Shown: piece by piece, positions 42,722 through 44,401 of the stretch
Layout of the letters: every line of letters begins with the position of its first letter
How positions within the stretch are numbered: the first letter of the stretch is position 1
Assembly: GCA_964628385.1 (NCBI GenBank)
Contig: CAZVOD010000035.1
Coordinates: 1 to 44,401, forward strand
Length of the DNA: 44,401 bases
Reading direction: 5' to 3'
Source of the DNA: JANQPA01 sp964628385
Lineage (GTDB): Bacteria; Bacteroidota; Bacteroidia; Chitinophagales; Saprospiraceae
Program-made: the position numbers and the translations under genes
The notes under the pieces: generated by a model
Told to the model about the DNA's origin: nothing
Databases searched by the model: none
Seen by the model: the letters and a program-made list of their open reading frames with translations, nothing else

Positions 42722-43116
42722 CTTTTTTAAAAAAATTCCAATTGCGACCGGAGCTACTGAAAAGCCAACCTGCTATTAATGATTTCACAGCTGTCGCTAC
42801 CCTGCGCAATAATTCCTGCTTTCGCAAATGAGGTTAAAAAATCAGATACTCACCTGAGCTTCAATGCATCTGTGCAAAGAAGAATATCTCATGGTTTTTG
42901 AGAAATGAATGGTTCGGTAAAATTAGCTTAGTGTAACATTCCATACGAGCGTTGTGTAAAGCCCGGATTGATTAGTATAACATAAGTCAATTCGAATGCC
43001 GTCTTTGACAGTGGAGGCAAAAGTTAGTACAATAGAGTCTTGACAAGTGACAGTACCACTAAACTAATCCTTCTCTGCTTTGCTACAAGCAGATATCACA
43101 ACCATTTGAGAGATAA
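42722..43116. other. Intergenic region with the likely promoter and leader of the receptor operon
   Basis: No gene is supportable. On the minus strand a weak promoter-like pair (TTG near 43046, TAACTTTTG near 43019-43027) would give a leader of about 290 nt. No known riboswitch class was recognised. The alternative is that the promoter lies nearer the gene. A hairpin at 43074-43093 follows the DUF2064 gene. Confidence 0.35.
43074..43093 (-). terminator. Possible terminator of the DUF2064 gene
   Basis: TCTGCTT-tgctac-AAGCAGA is a perfect 7-bp hairpin, 24 bases after the DUF2064 stop on the minus strand. It lacks a clear U-tract. Confidence 0.35.
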
Positions 43117-43827
43117 TTATTTGGAGAAATGAAAAAGGAAAGGAGGCGCACGAAGTGCACAGGAATGGGTAAAATAGAAATCGGATGCAACAACATCCAC
43201 TTTCTGAAAGGACTTCCAGCCGGATAGCAGCGAAGCAAAAAGCAATCGCCAGCATTTCTTTAAAGAACGCTTCCGGAATAAGGCCAGTATATCGTCAAAG
43301 GAATTGACATCTGCCAACTGTTCGAGGATCGCCGGACAAGCATCTGAAGAACAAAATTGCTTTAGCGCAGCAAAAAGCTGCCGGGTTTGCCAGGGTAAAA
43401 TCTGAAAAGATTTGCGTACAAAAGCAGCTCTGGTTAATCCAATCAAATAGCTACCTCCCCGGGAAGAAGGGCCCAAGACACAACGCCCATCGGTAAGCTC
43501 CCGGACAACAAATTGCCAATCTGTTTTATAGAGTTCGGGAATGTCATTGCCCACTGCCACTACAGCCTGGTAGCCCAGCTCAAAAACTTCAGCAAAAGCA
43601 TTGGCAAGACGCTCTCCAAAACTATTGCCTTTCTGATTACCTTCGTGGTAGTGAAAAACAGCCAGCCCCGATTCATAAACAACCTGTGAAGATTGTAGCA
43701 CCAGTGAATTAGCTAGAGACAAATTACGATTGCGATGAACAGACCGAAACCAGCGCTTTCTGCGGCTTTCCAACTCAGCACTTTGGCTGAAATAAATCAA
43801 GGCGATATTTGAGAATTTGCTTTTCAC
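43117..43827 (-). CDS. DUF2064-family glycosyltransferase-like protein
   Basis: The 236-residue product starts with GTG (no nearby ATG in frame). Features: IALIYFSQSAELESRRKRW, GNSFGERLANAFAEVFELGY, VVAVGNDIPELYKTDW (matching the GxDxPxL nucleotide-sugar-like motif) and CVLGPSSRGGSYLIGLTRAAF. These fit DUF2064/TIGR04282 proteins, related to glycosyltransferase family A folds. The last about 40 residues (FYFTHSCALRAPPFLFHFSK) look atypical. No functional partner is adjacent, and it is unlikely to belong to the receptor operon. Confidence 0.75.
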   Translation of the reverse strand: MKSKFSNIALIYFSQSAELESRRKRWFRSVHRNRNLSLANSLVLQSSQVVYESGLAVFHYHEGNQKGNSFGERLANAFAEVFELGYQAVVAVGNDIPELYKTDWQFVVRELTDGRCVLGPSSRGGSYLIGLTRAAFVRKSFQILPWQTRQLFAALKQFCSSDACPAILEQLADVNSFDDILALFRKRSLKKCWRLLFASLLSGWKSFQKVDVVASDFYFTHSCALRAPPFLFHFSK

Positions 43828-44017
43828 AACAGCAAAATAAAATAATTCCTAAACTTTCATATGTCCTTTTTTTGACAAAGTTTGAAAATCAGTCCAATGG
43901 GCCAGTAAATTTATCGCTACAATTCGCATACTTATTAATCGTTGCTATTTGAGGAATCAGCTATCTGGCATATCAAAGCCACAGCCACAATTACACCAAA
44001 TTCTACCTCACTGAAGG

Positions 44018-44206
44018 CTAGTCTTTCCAGCTATCGCCACTTTCTTTTGATGGGTCTCTGAGAAGAACTACCCCGATAAAAGCAGCCAGCAATAGAGAGG
44101 ATAGAAGCTCTCCAGTGGAGAAACGCTGTGACAGTATAGTTAAGTGAAGCGTCAACAACAGGGATGATATGATCACAATTACACTTTTTAGTCTATTTCT
44201 GGACAT
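44018..44206 (-). CDS. Small membrane protein of unknown function (62 aa)
   Basis: The ATG at 44206 is preferred to a TTG 18 codons upstream. The product has two hydrophobic segments (VIVIISSLLLTLHLTIL and LLSSLLLAAFIGVVLL) and a charged C-terminal tail (RDPSKESGDSWKD). No family is recognised. It is an isolated gene on the minus strand; the region 44207-44401 before it holds no other supportable feature. Confidence 0.5.
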   Translation of the reverse strand: MSRNRLKSVIVIISSLLLTLHLTILSQRFSTGELLSSLLLAAFIGVVLLRDPSKESGDSWKD

Positions 44207-44401
44207 AGCGGCAAGGAAATTATTCCGTTTTACATACTTAATTTGTTTTTGTTTTAACAAAAAATGACAGTAATAGATTTATAGAATTGCAAAATAATGG
44301 TAGGGGTTTTTAAAAATCCAGCTGCAGGCTTTTGCTGGCTACCTTGTTAGGAATGGGGCATTAATAAAGTGTACAAGATTTACGCAGGTGTTTTGCTGTT
44401 C

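Noticed and set aside
42780..42830. On the minus strand a GCGCAGGG segment near an AATTATT run resembles the 3' core of a TPP riboswitch.
   Set aside because: The matching 5' core (CTGAGA with its ACCC partner) is missing and the spacing does not fit, so it is probably chance.

Overview
The window comes from a member of the Bacteroidota, most likely the Cytophagales. The evidence is: secreted proteins with type IX secretion (T9SS) type A and type B C-terminal domains, SprB repeats, an Oar-like TonB-dependent receptor, DUF4097 proteins behind an ECF sigma/anti-sigma pair, TAnnTTTG-type promoter elements, and start codons without Shine-Dalgarno sequences. No rRNA, tRNA, CRISPR array, prophage or intact insertion sequence was seen. 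One 100-base run of N (21264-21363) marks an assembly gap inside a repetitive surface-protein gene.

Layout. 170-7102: a giant beta-propeller/SprB-repeat/OmpA protein, a strong terminator, then a GH113-like membrane-anchored protein. 7282-8819: rpsU (bS21) and a secreted protein of unknown function. 9193-12214 (minus): ECF sigma factor, HEAT-repeat anti-sigma factor and two DUF4097 proteins in one operon. 12370-14724 (minus): GH-A-clan glycosidase-like protein without signal peptide. 14845-16951 (plus): SPOR-domain membrane protein, mannose-6-phosphate-isomerase-type cupin, SIMPL/DUF541 protein. 17125-21979 (minus): two paralogous T9SS cargo proteins built from about 125-residue repeats. 21980-23219: gene-poor, with a structured palindromic element and a decayed glyoxalase-type gene. 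23220-24308 (minus): DUF1611 protein. 24639-26975: lamin-tail-domain protein with a type B T9SS end. 27071-31751: a thioredoxin-like remnant, a small protein, an M14 carboxypeptidase lipoprotein, an exported methyltransferase and an exported alpha/beta hydrolase.

The most interesting block is 42721 down to 31787, all on the minus strand: a TonB-dependent receptor, a YnjB-like solute-binding lipoprotein, two permeases, an ATPase, a radical SAM/SPASM-like enzyme, two different GATase1-like proteins, a small CxxC protein, a Rieske oxygenase and a GNAT acetyltransferase. From the binding protein to the second GATase1-like gene, neighbours touch or overlap by 1-4 bases. This reads as one uptake-and-conversion system that carries an unknown compound through both membranes and then modifies it. 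I do not recognise it as a described pathway.

A second unusual observation is a pair of about 160-184 bp palindromic elements (18613-18772 and 22389-22572). They share colinear sequence blocks at identical spacing and a central hairpin whose paired bases differ by compensatory changes. They bracket the gap-containing repeat gene.
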